Source of the DNA: Nonomuraea antri
GTDB taxonomy: Bacteria; Actinomycetota; Actinomycetes; Streptosporangiales; Streptosporangiaceae
DNA: 57,821 bases
Assembly: GCF_013283785.1 (NCBI RefSeq)
Contig: NZ_JABCPZ010000043.1
Location: forward strand, 1 to 57,821
Direction: 5' to 3'
Made by a program: the position numbers and the translations under genes. The notes beneath the pieces were generated by a model, which was given only the letters and a program-made list of their open reading frames with translations, was not told the origin of the DNA and ran no database searches. This document shows, piece after piece, positions 9,505 to 17,761 of this stretch (the first letter of the stretch is position 1; every line of letters starts with the position of its first letter).

Positions 9505-10053
9505 ATGAGCTCCACGCACCCGCCGTTCCGCGCCTCAGATGGGGAACGTGACCGCGCGATCGACGAGCTCAGAGACCGGGCCGTGGAGGGCCGGATCTCC
9601 CACGACACCTTCGTCGGCCGGGTCGACCAGGCCCTGCGTGCCCGCAACCAGTATGAACTCGACGAACTGGTCGCCGACCTGCCGCGCAAGCAGACGCTGC
9701 GCGAGCGGCTGACCGACGCCGTGTCGTCGGTCTCGGAGTTCACCACCAGGCTGCAGTCCGCCTGGCGCAAGCCGCGGCTGCCCAGGCTGGCGCTGCCCAC
9801 CGACGACCGGGTGCGTTACGTGGTGGGCCGGGGCTCGGCCTGCGACCTGGTGCTGTCGGACCTGACGGTCTCGCGCGTGCATGCCGAACTGCGGCGCGAC
9901 GGCGAGGGCTGGACGCTCATCGACCTGGGCTCGCTCAACGGCACCAGGCTCAACGGGTGGCGGCTGGTGGGGCCGGCCCGGGTGCGGTCGGGGGACGAGG
10001 TCTCCTTCGGCGACTGCGGTTTCCTGGTGAGCGCGGGCCAGTCGTCCGCGTGA
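9505..10053 (+). CDS. DUF1707 and FHA domain protein
   Basis: A 182-residue soluble protein. Residues about 5-60 match DUF1707 (RASDGERDRAIDELRDRAVEG and DELVADLPRK). Residues about 105-178 form a forkhead-associated domain with its phosphothreonine-binding marks: VGRGSACDLVLSD, SRVHAEL, and DLGSLNGTRLNG. FHA domains bind phosphothreonine peptides, so it is a likely partner or substrate of Ser/Thr kinases such as those at the right end of the window (inference). Start 9505 has GATACT 7 nt upstream and also AGGA 4 nt upstream. It is divergent from padR. Confidence 0.88.
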   Translation: MSSTHPPFRASDGERDRAIDELRDRAVEGRISHDTFVGRVDQALRARNQYELDELVADLPRKQTLRERLTDAVSSVSEFTTRLQSAWRKPRLPRLALPTDDRVRYVVGRGSACDLVLSDLTVSRVHAELRRDGEGWTLIDLGSLNGTRLNGWRLVGPARVRSGDEVSFGDCGFLVSAGQSSA

Positions 10054-10130
10054 CGTCTCGGGCCTGACGAAATATACGGATATTTGCGGATTACAGCGCC
10101 GCCGGGCTGATCCATGCTCACATGCGATCC

Positions 10131-10202
10131 CTGATCCTCCGATTCCCTGATCACCCGGACCTTCCGGCTTTCCTGTTCGCCTGATCCTCCGATTCCCTGA
10201 TC
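10131..10202. repeat. 22-bp direct repeat before dacB
   Basis: A 22-bp sequence starting CTGATCCTCCGATTCCCTGA is found at 10131-10152 and again, identical, at 10181-10202, exactly 50 bp apart. Further GATC-rich pieces follow to 10220. It lies in the 209-bp gap between the FHA gene and dacB. It may be replication slippage or a binding site array. Confidence 0.8.
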
Positions 10203-10262
10203 GCCCGATCCCTCCGATCAGCGGCCCCCCGACTACAGGCCATCGGCCTCTCAGGAGACCTC

Positions 10263-11813
10263 ATGCGGCGCACCTCAACCTCCCTCGTCGCGGGCGCGCT
10301 CGTCGCGACCCTCGCGTGGGCGTCAGCCCCGTCCTCACCCGCCGTCGCGCTCGACCCCGCGGCCGGCGTGGCGGACCTGGCCCTGGACATCAACAAGATC
10401 CTCAGTGACTCGCGGCTCACGATCGCCAGGGCCGGCGTCGTGGTCAAGAGCGCGGCCACCGGCGAGGAGCTCTACTCCACCGACGCGGGCAAGCTCATGA
10501 CGCCGGCGTCCAACACCAAGCTGTTCACCGCGGCCGCCGCCGTGGAGACGCTCGGCCTCGACTACCGCTTCCCCACCACCGTGCTGAACGGCGGGCGCAG
10601 GATCGGCTCGGTGATCAACGGCGACCTCGTGCTGCGCGGCACCGGCGACCCGACCATGCTGGCCGAGGACTACGACGCGCTGGCCGCCGCGGTGGCCAGG
10701 TCGGGCGTCAAGGTCGTCACCGGCAAGCTCGTCGCCGACGACACCTGGTTCGACTCGGTACGCCTGGGCAACGACTGGGCCTGGGACGACGAGACCGCCT
10801 ACTACGCGGCCCCGATCTCCGCACTGACCGCCTCCCCCGACCGCGACTACGACGCCGGCTCGGTGATCGTCACGGTGGCGTCCGAAGGCGGCAAGGTCAA
10901 GGTGACCACGACGCCGGAGACCGACTACCTGAAGATCGTCAACAAGGCCACCGTGGGCACGGAGACCGACGTCCTCGTCGAACGGCAGCACGGCACCAGG
11001 ACGGTGGTGATCACCGGCACGGTGGCCGACTCCTACCAGGAGTGGGTGGCCGTGGACGACCCCACCGCCTACGTCGCCGCACTGTTCCGCAAGTCGCTGG
11101 CCAAGCACGGCGTGCGGGTGCTCGGCCCGACCGTGCCCGGCGCGGCGCCGGAGGGCGCGGCCGAGCTCGCCGCGCACGAGTCGATGACGCTGGGCGAGCT
11201 GCTCGTGCCGTTCATGAAGCTGAGCAACAACATCCACGCCGAGATCCTCGTCAAGGCCATGGGACGCAAGGCGGCCAACCAGGGCACCTGGGCGGCCGGG
11301 CTCAAGGTCAGCACCGACTTCGCCAAGGCCAACGGCGTGCAGGTGATCAACATGCGGGACGGCTCCGGCCTGTCGCGCCGCGACGGGTTCTCCGCCGGCT
11401 CGATCGCGCAGCTGCTCGGCGCGGTGCGGAGCAAGCCGTGGTTCCAGGCCTACTACGACTCGCTGCCCATCGCGGGCAACGCGGACCGGTTCACCGGCGG
11501 CACGCTGCGCAGCCGCATGCGCAACACCCCGGCGGCGAACAACGTGCACGCCAAGACCGGCTCGCTGACCGGAGTGACCTCGCTGTCGGGTTACGTCACC
11601 AGTGCCGACGGTGAGCCGCTGGTCTTCTCCATCATGCTGAACCAGTACCTGTCGGGCGCCCCGAAGGACATCGAGGACAAAATTGCGATCCGTCTTTCGC
11701 AGTTCTCCCGGGCCAACGCCGCGGACGTCCCCGCGTCGCCGCAGCTCCGTGCCACAGGGGATTCCGGCGCCGGCGATCTTGAATGTTCGTGGCTGAAGCC
11801 CATCGAATGCTGA
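10263..11813 (+). CDS. dacB: D-alanyl-D-alanine carboxypeptidase/endopeptidase, PBP4 type
   Basis: A 516-residue exported penicillin-binding protein of peptidase family S13. A signal peptide covers about residues 1-30 (cut near AVA). The three catalytic motifs are present: SNTK with Ser83 and Lys86, SNN at 321-323, and KTG at 431-433. The large insert between the first two motifs is typical of the family. It trims or cleaves peptidoglycan cross-links outside the membrane and is a beta-lactam target. AGGAG 6 nt before the ATG sets the start. A terminator follows. Confidence 0.94.
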   Translation: MRRTSTSLVAGALVATLAWASAPSSPAVALDPAAGVADLALDINKILSDSRLTIARAGVVVKSAATGEELYSTDAGKLMTPASNTKLFTAAAAVETLGLDYRFPTTVLNGGRRIGSVINGDLVLRGTGDPTMLAEDYDALAAAVARSGVKVVTGKLVADDTWFDSVRLGNDWAWDDETAYYAAPISALTASPDRDYDAGSVIVTVASEGGKVKVTTTPETDYLKIVNKATVGTETDVLVERQHGTRTVVITGTVADSYQEWVAVDDPTAYVAALFRKSLAKHGVRVLGPTVPGAAPEGAAELAAHESMTLGELLVPFMKLSNNIHAEILVKAMGRKAANQGTWAAGLKVSTDFAKANGVQVINMRDGSGLSRRDGFSAGSIAQLLGAVRSKPWFQAYYDSLPIAGNADRFTGGTLRSRMRNTPAANNVHAKTGSLTGVTSLSGYVTSADGEPLVFSIMLNQYLSGAPKDIEDKIAIRLSQFSRANAADVPASPQLRATGDSGAGDLECSWLKPIEC

Positions 11814-11830
11814 TCCGTCCCTGACGCCAC

Positions 11831-11857
11831 GCGGCCCCCAGACGTCCAGGGGGCCGC
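11831..11857 (+). terminator. dacB terminator
   Basis: GCGGCCCCC (11831-11839) pairs with GGGGGCCGC (11849-11857) around a 9-nt loop, 18 nt after the dacB stop. It is followed by TATGGTTT, only weakly T-rich. Confidence 0.65.
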
Positions 11858-11887
11858 TATGGTTTACCGAGGTCGATGACGGTTTTA

Positions 11888-11907
11888 TTACTTGGAACTC
11901 CAAGTAA
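11888..11907 (+). promoter_or_regulatory. 20-bp palindromic operator upstream of the CAP gene
   Basis: TTACTTGGA-AC-TCCAAGTAA is a perfect inverted repeat with 9-bp arms, 86 bp before the CAP gene start, in an AT-richer patch than its surroundings. The shape is that of a dimeric repressor site (HxlR, MarR or TetR class). No regulator gene is adjacent. Confidence 0.55.
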
Positions 11908-11993
11908 GGGCCTGTTTTTCCGGACATGGCCGACTTGGGAGGGCCAGAATGCCGTCTCGACGCAGGTGTCGAATCCCCACAGGGAGGACAAGC

Positions 11994-12803
11994 ATGCGCA
12001 GACCACTCCAGGCCCTGGCCTGTCTCGGGAGTCTGGCGGCAATGAGCTTCCCCCTGCCCGCCGCGCACGCACAGTCCTCCGGGGCCACTCGCGCGGCTGC
12101 GCCGCCGGTGTCGCTGGCATCGTCGGCCGCGCAGGGGTGCCGCGTGGCGGCGGCCAAGCCGTACGTCGACGCCCGGGGCGTGATCAGGGGCACGGTCAGC
12201 CGGGCCGGCTGCACGGACGAGGCGAGACTGCGCGTCCGGATCAAGGTCTCGGTGAAGGGCACCGACCCCACGGTCAAGAGTGGCTCGCAGATCGTCCGCA
12301 ACGCCCGCATCACCGCCGGGCTGAAGTGCGGCAAGACCCCGCGCCGCTACTACGTGGTCGCCCTCGACTCCAAGGGCCGCGAGCGCTCGTCGAGCGCGGT
12401 GACCCTGTCGTGCAAGTCCAGCGGCATCTCCGCAGTGGAGCAGGCGGTGGTCAAGCTCACCAACGAGGCCAGGGCGAAGGCCGGGTGCCGTCCGCTCGTC
12501 CACGACACCAAGCTGCACAAGGCCGCCGAGCTGCACTCCGCCGACATGGCGGCCAAGAAGTACTTCGACCACACCTCCAAGGACGGCCGCGACGTGGCCG
12601 ACCGCATCACGGCGGCCGGCTTCAAGTGGCGCTCGTACGGCGAGAACATCGCCATGGGCCAGCCCACGGCGGCCTCGGTGGTCAAGGGCTGGCTCAACAG
12701 CCCCGGGCACCGGCGCAACATCCTGGACTGCGGCTTCACCCACATCGGTGTCGGGCACCACGCCAAGGGCCCGGTCTGGACCCAGGACTTCGCCAGCCGC
12801 TGA
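11994..12803 (+). CDS. Secreted CAP/SCP (PR-1-like) domain protein
   Basis: A 269-residue exported protein. The signal peptide (MRRPLQALACLGSLAAM...) is cut near AHA at about residue 27. Residues about 40-140 hold a cysteine-containing domain of unknown type. The CAP domain spans about 145-269, with the family marks YFDHTS, YGENIAMG and HRRNIL, including the cavity histidines and glutamate. Secreted bacterial CAP proteins are common, but their biochemical role is poorly defined. AGGGAGG before ATG 11994 sets the start. The palindrome at 11888-11907 suggests it is regulated. Confidence 0.88.
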   Translation: MRRPLQALACLGSLAAMSFPLPAAHAQSSGATRAAAPPVSLASSAAQGCRVAAAKPYVDARGVIRGTVSRAGCTDEARLRVRIKVSVKGTDPTVKSGSQIVRNARITAGLKCGKTPRRYYVVALDSKGRERSSSAVTLSCKSSGISAVEQAVVKLTNEARAKAGCRPLVHDTKLHKAAELHSADMAAKKYFDHTSKDGRDVADRITAAGFKWRSYGENIAMGQPTAASVVKGWLNSPGHRRNILDCGFTHIGVGHHAKGPVWTQDFASR

Positions 12804-12957
12804 CCTCAGGAACGGTCGGGCGGAGCCGGCACTCCACCCCGACGCCGGCCACCCCACCGCACGCCCGCCCGTTCCCCTCCGAGCGGGCCCGGCCGCGCCT
12901 CCCCGCACACGGACCGCGGCCGGGTCCGCGACACTGCACGCTTGCCGGCACGTCGAA

Positions 12958-12985
12958 GGGCCCGCCTCCACGAGGAGACGGGCCC
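12958..12985. terminator. Shared terminator between CAP gene and small secreted gene
   Basis: GGGCCCG and CTCC pair with GGAG and CGGGCCC around a 4-nt loop, with one internal mismatch. It lies between two converging genes and could serve both. The rest of 12804-13014 shows nothing else. Confidence 0.6.
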
Positions 12986-13014
12986 GTTCGCGTGTTTCGG
13001 GATTCTCACCCAAG

Positions 13015-13248
13015 TCACATGGAGAGAAGGCCGTTCAGAATCGGCAGGTAGATGAGGCTCTGGTGCTCGCCGTAGGTGTTGAGGTCGCCGCCGTCGAACT
13101 CCGCGTCCTCGCCCAGGTACCACCGGAGGCCGTCGTCGGAGCCGCCCATGACCACGGGAACCGCCGTCTGGACCGAGGCGACGGCCGGACCAGCGGTCAT
13201 GGCCAGGCCACCGACGAGACCGGCCAGGACGAGTCCTGTTCTCAACAT
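13015..13248 (-). CDS. Small secreted protein of 77 residues, function unknown
   Basis: It begins with a clear signal peptide, MLRTGLVLAGLVGGLAM, cut near AVA at about residue 24. The mature part is about 53 residues, acidic and aromatic (GLRWYLGEDAEFDGG), and ends LPILNGLLSM. It has no cysteine, so it is not a chaplin. AGGAG 6 nt before the ATG and TAGAGT (13282-13277) as a -10 box give a short leader. It is not part of an operon. No family recognised; a signalling peptide or wall-associated protein are possible. Confidence 0.75.
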   Translation of the reverse strand: MLRTGLVLAGLVGGLAMTAGPAVASVQTAVPVVMGGSDDGLRWYLGEDAEFDGGDLNTYGEHQSLIYLPILNGLLSM

Positions 13249-13505
13249 AACTTTCTCCTCTTGCGTTCTCTTGACTACTCTACGTAGCGACTGCGGGAGA
13301 TGTGCCCGACGCCCCACATCGGCAAACAGCCTGGATTCCACCCTTGACGTGGGCAAACGCCCCTCACGGGGAATTCAGGAGAGAAGACCCCACTCCTGGG
13401 GGATCCGCATGACGTGCGGGGAGTTGCCATTGAAGAAGGACTGGCGTTCGCATGGCGAAACCCCTCCACGGGCACCAAACTGGGGCTCTACGAGGGAGGA
13501 AGATC

Positions 13506-14294
13506 ATGGACAGGCAGACCCACACCGTCAGTTCCGCCGACGGAACCACGCTCGCCTACGACCGGCTCGGCCACGGCCCGGCCGTCGTGCTGATCTCCGG
13601 CGGCCCGTCCGACCGCACCGCCAACCAGGAGCTGGCCGAGCTGCTGTCGGCGCACTGCACCGTGTACAACTACGACCGGCGGGGGCGGGGCGAGAGCGGT
13701 GACACGCCGCCGTACTCGGCCGAGCGCGAGTACGAGGACCTGGCCGCCGTCATCTCCGCGGCGGGGGATTCCGCGGCGCTGGTCGGCAACTCGGGCACCG
13801 GGCTGATCGCCCTGGAGGCGGCGGCGCGGGGGCTGCCGGTCAGCAGGCTGGCCCTGTGGGAGCCGCCGTTCGTGGTGGCCGACAGCCGCACACCCATCCC
13901 CGCCGACTGGGGCCGCTACGTGGACGAACTGGTCCAGGACGGCCGGCCGGGCGACGCGCTGGCGTACTGGATGACCACGGTCGTCGAGGTGCCCGCCGAG
14001 TACGTGACGCAGATGCGCACCGAGCCGTTCTGGGCGGCGATGGAGCCGAACGCGCACCTGCTGGTCCGCGACGCCGCGCTGCTGCGCGACTTCTCCCTCG
14101 ACCTCCCGCGCGTCGCCCAGGTCACGGCGCCGGTGCTGGTGCTCGACGGCGACAGCATTCCGTGGGTCAACGAGGGCGTCGAGGCGCTGGTCGCGGCCCT
14201 GCCCAACGCCGAGCACCGGCGGCTGCCCGGGCAGCCGCACGACCTGCCGATGAAGGTCTTCGTGGAGGCGATCGCCGGCTTCCTCACCGCCTGA
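13506..14294 (+). CDS. Alpha/beta hydrolase
   Basis: A 262-residue alpha/beta-hydrolase fold protein. The oxyanion strand is VVLISGGPSD. The nucleophile turn reads VGNSGTGLIAL, so the serine is followed by Gly-Thr instead of the usual x-Gly (GxSxG). The acid is likely in LVLDGDSIPW and the histidine in LPGQPHDLP. It has no signal peptide. Esterase, lactonase or haloperoxidase-like activity is possible; the substrate is unknown. GGGAGGAAG before ATG 13506 sets the start. The 257 bp upstream are shared with the divergent small secreted gene and show no strong site. Confidence 0.85.
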   Translation: MDRQTHTVSSADGTTLAYDRLGHGPAVVLISGGPSDRTANQELAELLSAHCTVYNYDRRGRGESGDTPPYSAEREYEDLAAVISAAGDSAALVGNSGTGLIALEAAARGLPVSRLALWEPPFVVADSRTPIPADWGRYVDELVQDGRPGDALAYWMTTVVEVPAEYVTQMRTEPFWAAMEPNAHLLVRDAALLRDFSLDLPRVAQVTAPVLVLDGDSIPWVNEGVEALVAALPNAEHRRLPGQPHDLPMKVFVEAIAGFLTA

Positions 14295-14300
14295 CCAGGG

Positions 14301-14374
14301 GGCCGGGCTCAGGGCACGGCGAGGACGACCGGGCCGCCGGCCGGGCTCAGGGCACGGTGAGGATGACCGGGCCG
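14301..14374. repeat. 38-bp tandem duplication of the map gene 3' end
   Basis: The sequence at 14339-14374, which includes the last codons and stop of map, is repeated at 14301-14336 with two substitutions. The period is 38 bp. The extra copy lies in the gap between the hydrolase and map genes and is untranslated. Confidence 0.85.
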
Positions 14375-15114
14375 TCCTGGGTGATCGCCACGGTGTGCTC
14401 GACGTGGGCGCTGCGGCTGCCGTCACCGGTGCACACCGACCAGCCGTCGGAGGCCATGTGGTAGTCGTCGCCGCCACCGGCGATCAGGCTCGGCTCGATG
14501 GCGATCACCAGCCCGGGCCGCAGCCACAGCCCGCGCCCCTTGCGTCCCTCGTTGGGCACGAACGGGGATTCGTGCATCTCACGGCCGATGCCGTGGCCGC
14601 CGAAGTCGTTCTGCATGCCGTACCCGGCGCCCCGTCCGACGGCGGACATCGCGTGCCCGACGTCACCCATGCGGGCGCCGGGCACGGCCGCGGCGATGCC
14701 GGCGGCCAGGGTCGCGTCGGCGACGCGGATCAGGTCCAGGTCCTCGGCCCGGGCGGCGCCGACGACGAAGCTGACCGTCCCGTCGGCGTGCCACCCGTCC
14801 ACGTGCACCGCGCAGTCCACGCTCAGCAGGTCGCCGTCACGCAGCCGGTACGGCGTCGGCAGCCCGTGCAGCATCACCCCGTTCACCGAGGTGCAGATCA
14901 CCCCCGGGTACGGCGTCGCGCCGAACGACGGGTGGTAGCCGAGGAACGACGACCCGGCCCCGCCCTCGTGGATGACCGTCCTGGCGACCTGGTCGAGCTC
15001 GCGCAGTGACACGCCCACGGCGGCCTGCGCCCGCACCGCCGCGTGCACGCCCGCGACCACCCGCCCGGCTTCGCGCATGGCGGAGATCTCCCCGGCACTC
15101 TTGAGCTCGATCAC
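14347..15114 (-). CDS. map: Methionine aminopeptidase, type I
   Basis: Removes the initiator methionine from new proteins in the cytosol. The 255 residues carry the dimetal site: two aspartates in VDCAVHVDGWHADG, His in GGHGIG, Glu in AIEPSL, and Glu in HVEHTV, plus the substrate His in VMLHGLP. It begins IELKSAGEISAMREAG, as in the family. GTG 15114 is preferred to GTG 15120, since GGGAG is then 7 nt away. Actinomycetes often have several map copies; this one sits outside the usual secY-adk-map cluster, so it is probably the extra copy. Confidence 0.93.
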   Translation of the reverse strand: MIELKSAGEISAMREAGRVVAGVHAAVRAQAAVGVSLRELDQVARTVIHEGGAGSSFLGYHPSFGATPYPGVICTSVNGVMLHGLPTPYRLRDGDLLSVDCAVHVDGWHADGTVSFVVGAARAEDLDLIRVADATLAAGIAAAVPGARMGDVGHAMSAVGRGAGYGMQNDFGGHGIGREMHESPFVPNEGRKGRGLWLRPGLVIAIEPSLIAGGGDDYHMASDGWSVCTGDGSRSAHVEHTVAITQDGPVILTVP

Positions 15115-15135
15115 GGTCACACTCCCGGCTTGTCG

Positions 15136-15157
15136 ATAACTATACCGGTATTATTAT
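15136..15157. promoter_or_regulatory. TetR operator between map and tetR
   Basis: A 22-bp imperfect palindrome centred on ATACCGGTAT (15142-15151) with ATAA and TTAT at its outer ends; 9 of 11 positions pair. It sits in the AT-rich 125-bp divergent region, 22 bp from map and 83 bp from tetR. It may let the TetR protein control map. Confidence 0.5.
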
Positions 15158-15239
15158 CAGGTTCCTCGTTGATCGGCCGCATTTCTGCACTCGGCTTTAA
15201 ATTTGGAGTCGACACCATTTTTCTACTAGCGTCTGCGGC

Positions 15240-15878
15240 ATGACGGAAGGGCTGCGAGAGCGCAAGAAGCAGCGGACGCGCCGGCACATCTCCCAGGTGG
15301 CCATCGGGCTGTTCGTGGAACGGGGCTTCGACCAGGTGACCGTCGCCGAGGTCGCGGCCGCCGCCGAGGTGTCGGTGAACACCGTCTACAACTACTTCCC
15401 GGTCAAGGAGGACCTGGTGCTGCCGCCCGACCAGGCCTCGGCGCATCGGCTGGCCGACCTGGTGCGCGAACGCCCGCCCGGCCGGCCCGCCGTGCTCGCG
15501 GTGCTCGACCGGCTGCGCGCCGAGGCCCGCGGCCGTGACCGGCGCATGGGGCTGAGCGAGGGGTTCGGCCGGGTCTTCGAGATGATGCGCGCCGCGCCCA
15601 CGCTGATGGCCCGGCTGAGCGACCTGGGGCAGCGCATGACCGACGAACTGGCCGCGGCGCTGGCCGACGAGACCGGGGCGGATCCCGGCGACCCGCTGCC
15701 GCGGGTGGTGGCGTGGCAGGTCGGCGCGCTCCACTCGATGATCTATACCGAGATCGGCCGGCGCACCGCCGCCGGCGAAGACCGCGACACGATCGCCGCG
15801 GCCGTGCTCGACCTGCTCGACGTCTTCGAGAGCCTGCTGGGCGAGCGCGTGCTCGCCTACGCCGTACGAAAGGAATGA
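15240..15878 (+). CDS. TetR family transcriptional regulator
   Basis: A 212-residue regulator. The helix-turn-helix lies at about residues 12-58: RRHISQVAIGLFVERGFDQV, AEVAAAAEVSVNTVYNYFPVKEDLV. The C-terminal ligand domain is not diagnostic. TAGCGT (15227-15232) lies exactly 7 nt before the ATG and no Shine-Dalgarno is present, so the mRNA is probably leaderless. A DUF6204 gene starts 4 nt after its stop, forming an operon. The palindrome at 15136-15157 is its likely binding site. Confidence 0.92.
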   Translation: MTEGLRERKKQRTRRHISQVAIGLFVERGFDQVTVAEVAAAAEVSVNTVYNYFPVKEDLVLPPDQASAHRLADLVRERPPGRPAVLAVLDRLRAEARGRDRRMGLSEGFGRVFEMMRAAPTLMARLSDLGQRMTDELAAALADETGADPGDPLPRVVAWQVGALHSMIYTEIGRRTAAGEDRDTIAAAVLDLLDVFESLLGERVLAYAVRKE

Positions 15879-15881
15879 GGC

Positions 15882-16181
15882 GTGTTCAGAGTGACGATCC
15901 GCGGCACGTTCGACGGGCTGAGCGAGGCCGGCCGGGCCGCCGTGCTCGCGGCCGGCGGCGTGGCGTACACCGAGGAAGGCACGTTCACGCACGACCAGAG
16001 CGTGTCGGCGTTCACCTTCCGCTGCCAGATGCCCGCCGGTCCCGACGACGGCGAGGCCGAGGCCACCGCGATGGCGATGGCGGCGCTGGCCGCGCACGGG
16101 CACCCGCACCGGGTGCTCCGGGTCGCCGTGACCGACCTGCGGACCATCAAGATCCCCAGCAGGCGCCGCCGGGCGTCATGA
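15882..16181 (+). CDS. DUF6204 family protein
   Basis: A 99-residue protein, MFRVTIRGTFDGLSEAGRAA at the start, with alternating strands (GTFTHDQSVSAFTFRC, HRVLRVAVTDLRTIKI) and a helix rich in alanine and methionine between them. I assign it to DUF6204 by its start and length. No catalytic motif. GGAATGAG gives a ribosome-binding site for the GTG, and the gap to tetR is 3 nt. The function is unknown; being co-transcribed with tetR, it may share its ligand. Confidence 0.72.
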   Translation: MFRVTIRGTFDGLSEAGRAAVLAAGGVAYTEEGTFTHDQSVSAFTFRCQMPAGPDDGEAEATAMAMAALAAHGHPHRVLRVAVTDLRTIKIPSRRRRAS

Positions 16182-16182
16182 A

Positions 16183-16212
16183 AAAGAGCGGGGGCGCCGG
16201 CCCCCGCTCTTT
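16183..16212. terminator. Bidirectional terminator between DUF6204 gene and ilvC
   Basis: AAAGAGCGGGGG (16183-16194) pairs perfectly with CCCCCGCTCTTT (16201-16212) around CGCCGG. A-rich and T-rich ends on both strands make it usable from either side. Confidence 0.88.
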
Positions 16213-16228
16213 CACGCTACCGGCAGGC

Positions 16229-17221
16229 TCAGGCCTTGAGCCAGCTCATCATCGGGCGCAGCTTGGCGCCGGTCTTCTCGATCGGGTCGGCGGCCAGTTC
16301 CTCGCGGTAACGCGTGAACTCCTTCTGGCCACCGTCGAACTCCTCGACGAGCTGGCGGGCGAACGTGCCGTCCTGGATCTCGGCCAGGATGCGGCGCATC
16401 TCGGCGCGGGTCTCGTCGGTGATGACGCGCGGGCCACGGGTGTAGCCGCCGTACTCGGCCGTGTCGGAGACCGACCAGTACATCTTGGAGACGCCGCCCT
16501 CGTACATGAGGTCGACGATCAGCTTCATCTCGTGCAGGCACTCGAAGTAGGCCACCTCGGGCTGGTAGCCGGCCTCGATGAGGGTCTGGAACCCGGCCTT
16601 GATCAGCTCGGACACGCCGCCGCACAGCACGGCCTGCTCGCCGAACAGGTCGGTCTCGGTCTCCTCGGTGAAGGTGGTCTTGAGCGCGCCCGCGCGGGTG
16701 CCGCCGATGCCCTTGGCGTACGACAGCGCCAGCTCCAGCGCCTTGCCCGAGGCGTCCTTCTCCACGGCCACCAGACACGGCACGCCGCGGCCGGCCTCGA
16801 ACTGGCGGCGGACCAGGTGGCCCGGGCCCTTCGGGGCGACCATGCAGACGTCGACGCCCTCGGGCGCCTCGATGAGGCCGTAGCGGATGTTCAGGCCGTG
16901 GCCGAAGAACAGCGCGTCGCCCTCGACCAGGTTCGGGGCGACGTGCTCGGCGTACAGGTGACGCTGGATGTGGTCCGGCGCCAGGATCATGGTGAGGTCG
17001 GCCTCCTCGACCGCCTCGGACGGGCTGAGCACGCGCAGGCCGTCGTTCTGCGCCTTCTCGCGGCTCTTGGAGCCCTCGGGCAGGCCGACGCGCACGTCGA
17101 CACCCGAATCACGCAGGGAGAGCGCGTGGGCGTGGCCCTGGCTGCCGTACCCCAGCACGGCCACGTGGCGCCCCTGGATGATCGAGAGGTCGGCCTGGTC
17201 GTCGTAGTAGATCTCTGCCAC
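16229..17221 (-). CDS. ilvC: Ketol-acid reductoisomerase (class I)
   Basis: Converts acetolactate or acetohydroxybutyrate to the dihydroxy acid with NADPH and Mg2+, the second step of valine, leucine and isoleucine synthesis. At 330 residues it is the short class I form. The nucleotide loop is [13 protein letters not shown] (about 24-36), followed by [10 protein letters not shown] whose Arg/Ser contacts fit NADPH. The metal site glutamates and aspartate lie in the C-terminal knot domain ([17 protein letters not shown]). It is last in the ilvB-ilvN-ilvC operon, 15 bp after ilvN, and ends at a strong terminator. Start is a GTG. Confidence 0.97.
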   Translation of the reverse strand: MAEIYYDDQADLSIIQGRHVAVLGYGSQGHAHALSLRDSGVDVRVGLPEGSKSREKAQNDGLRVLSPSEAVEEADLTMILAPDHIQRHLYAEHVAPNLVEGDALFFGHGLNIRYGLIEAPEGVDVCMVAPKGPGHLVRRQFEAGRGVPCLVAVEKDASGKALELALSYAKGIGGTRAGALKTTFTEETETDLFGEQAVLCGGVSELIKAGFQTLIEAGYQPEVAYFECLHEMKLIVDLMYEGGVSKMYWSVSDTAEYGGYTRGPRVITDETRAEMRRILAEIQDGTFARQLVEEFDGGQKEFTRYREELAADPIEKTGAKLRPMMSWLKA

Positions 17222-17236
17222 TTTGAGTAAAACCTT

Positions 17237-17761
17237 TCAGGCGGTACGGTCCAGTGCCCTGAGGGACCGGTCAGTGATGGAACGGGCGCCGCGGCCGATG
17301 GCCACCATGCCCGACTGGACAAGTTCCTTGATCCCGAAGGGTTCGAGGACCTTGACGAAGGCTTCGAGTTTGTCGGGGGTGCCGGTGACCTCGATGGTCA
17401 CGGCGTCGGCGGCGACGTCCACGCAGCGGGCGCGGAAGAGGTTGACCAGTTCGAGCACGTGCGAGCGGCTGTCGGCGTCGGCCTTGACCTTGATCAGCAT
17501 CAGCTCGCGCTGCACCGACTGCGACGTGTCGAGCTCCACGATCTTCAGCACGTTCACCAGCTTGTTGAGCTGCTTGGTGACCTGTTCGAGCGGCAGTTCC
17601 TCGACGGAGACCACGATCGTCATGCGGGAGATGTCGTCGTGCTCGGTGGGCCCGACGGCCAGGGAGTCGATGTTGAACCCCCGCCGGCTGAACAGCGAGG
17701 ACACCCGCGCCAGGACGCCGGGCTTGTTCTCGACAAGAACAGACAGCGTGTGCCTACTCAT
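17237..17761 (-). CDS. ilvN: Acetolactate synthase small (regulatory) subunit
   Basis: A 174-residue regulatory subunit that binds the catalytic subunit and gives valine feedback inhibition. The N-terminal ACT domain is plain: [37 protein letters not shown]. The C-terminal ALS_ss_C domain follows from about residue 85. The true start ATG 17761 lies 8 nt inside the ilvB end, so the two genes are translationally coupled. Confidence 0.96.
   Translation of the reverse strand: MSRHTLSVLVENKPGVLARVSSLFSRRGFNIDSLAVGPTEHDDISRMTIVVSVEELPLEQVTKQLNKLVNVLKIVELDTSQSVQRELMLIKVKADADSRSHVLELVNLFRARCVDVAADAVTIEVTGTPDKLEAFVKVLEPFGIKELVQSGMVAIGRGARSITDRSLRALDRTA

Noticed and set aside
10335..13013. 892-codon minus-strand frame opposite dacB and the CAP gene
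   Set aside because: Mirror frame of two well-supported genes; it spans their terminator and operator and has no recognisable domain.
13015..13248. Chaplin or rodlin assignment for the small secreted protein
   Set aside because: Size and signal peptide fit, but the two cysteines and the hydrophobic chaplin core are missing.
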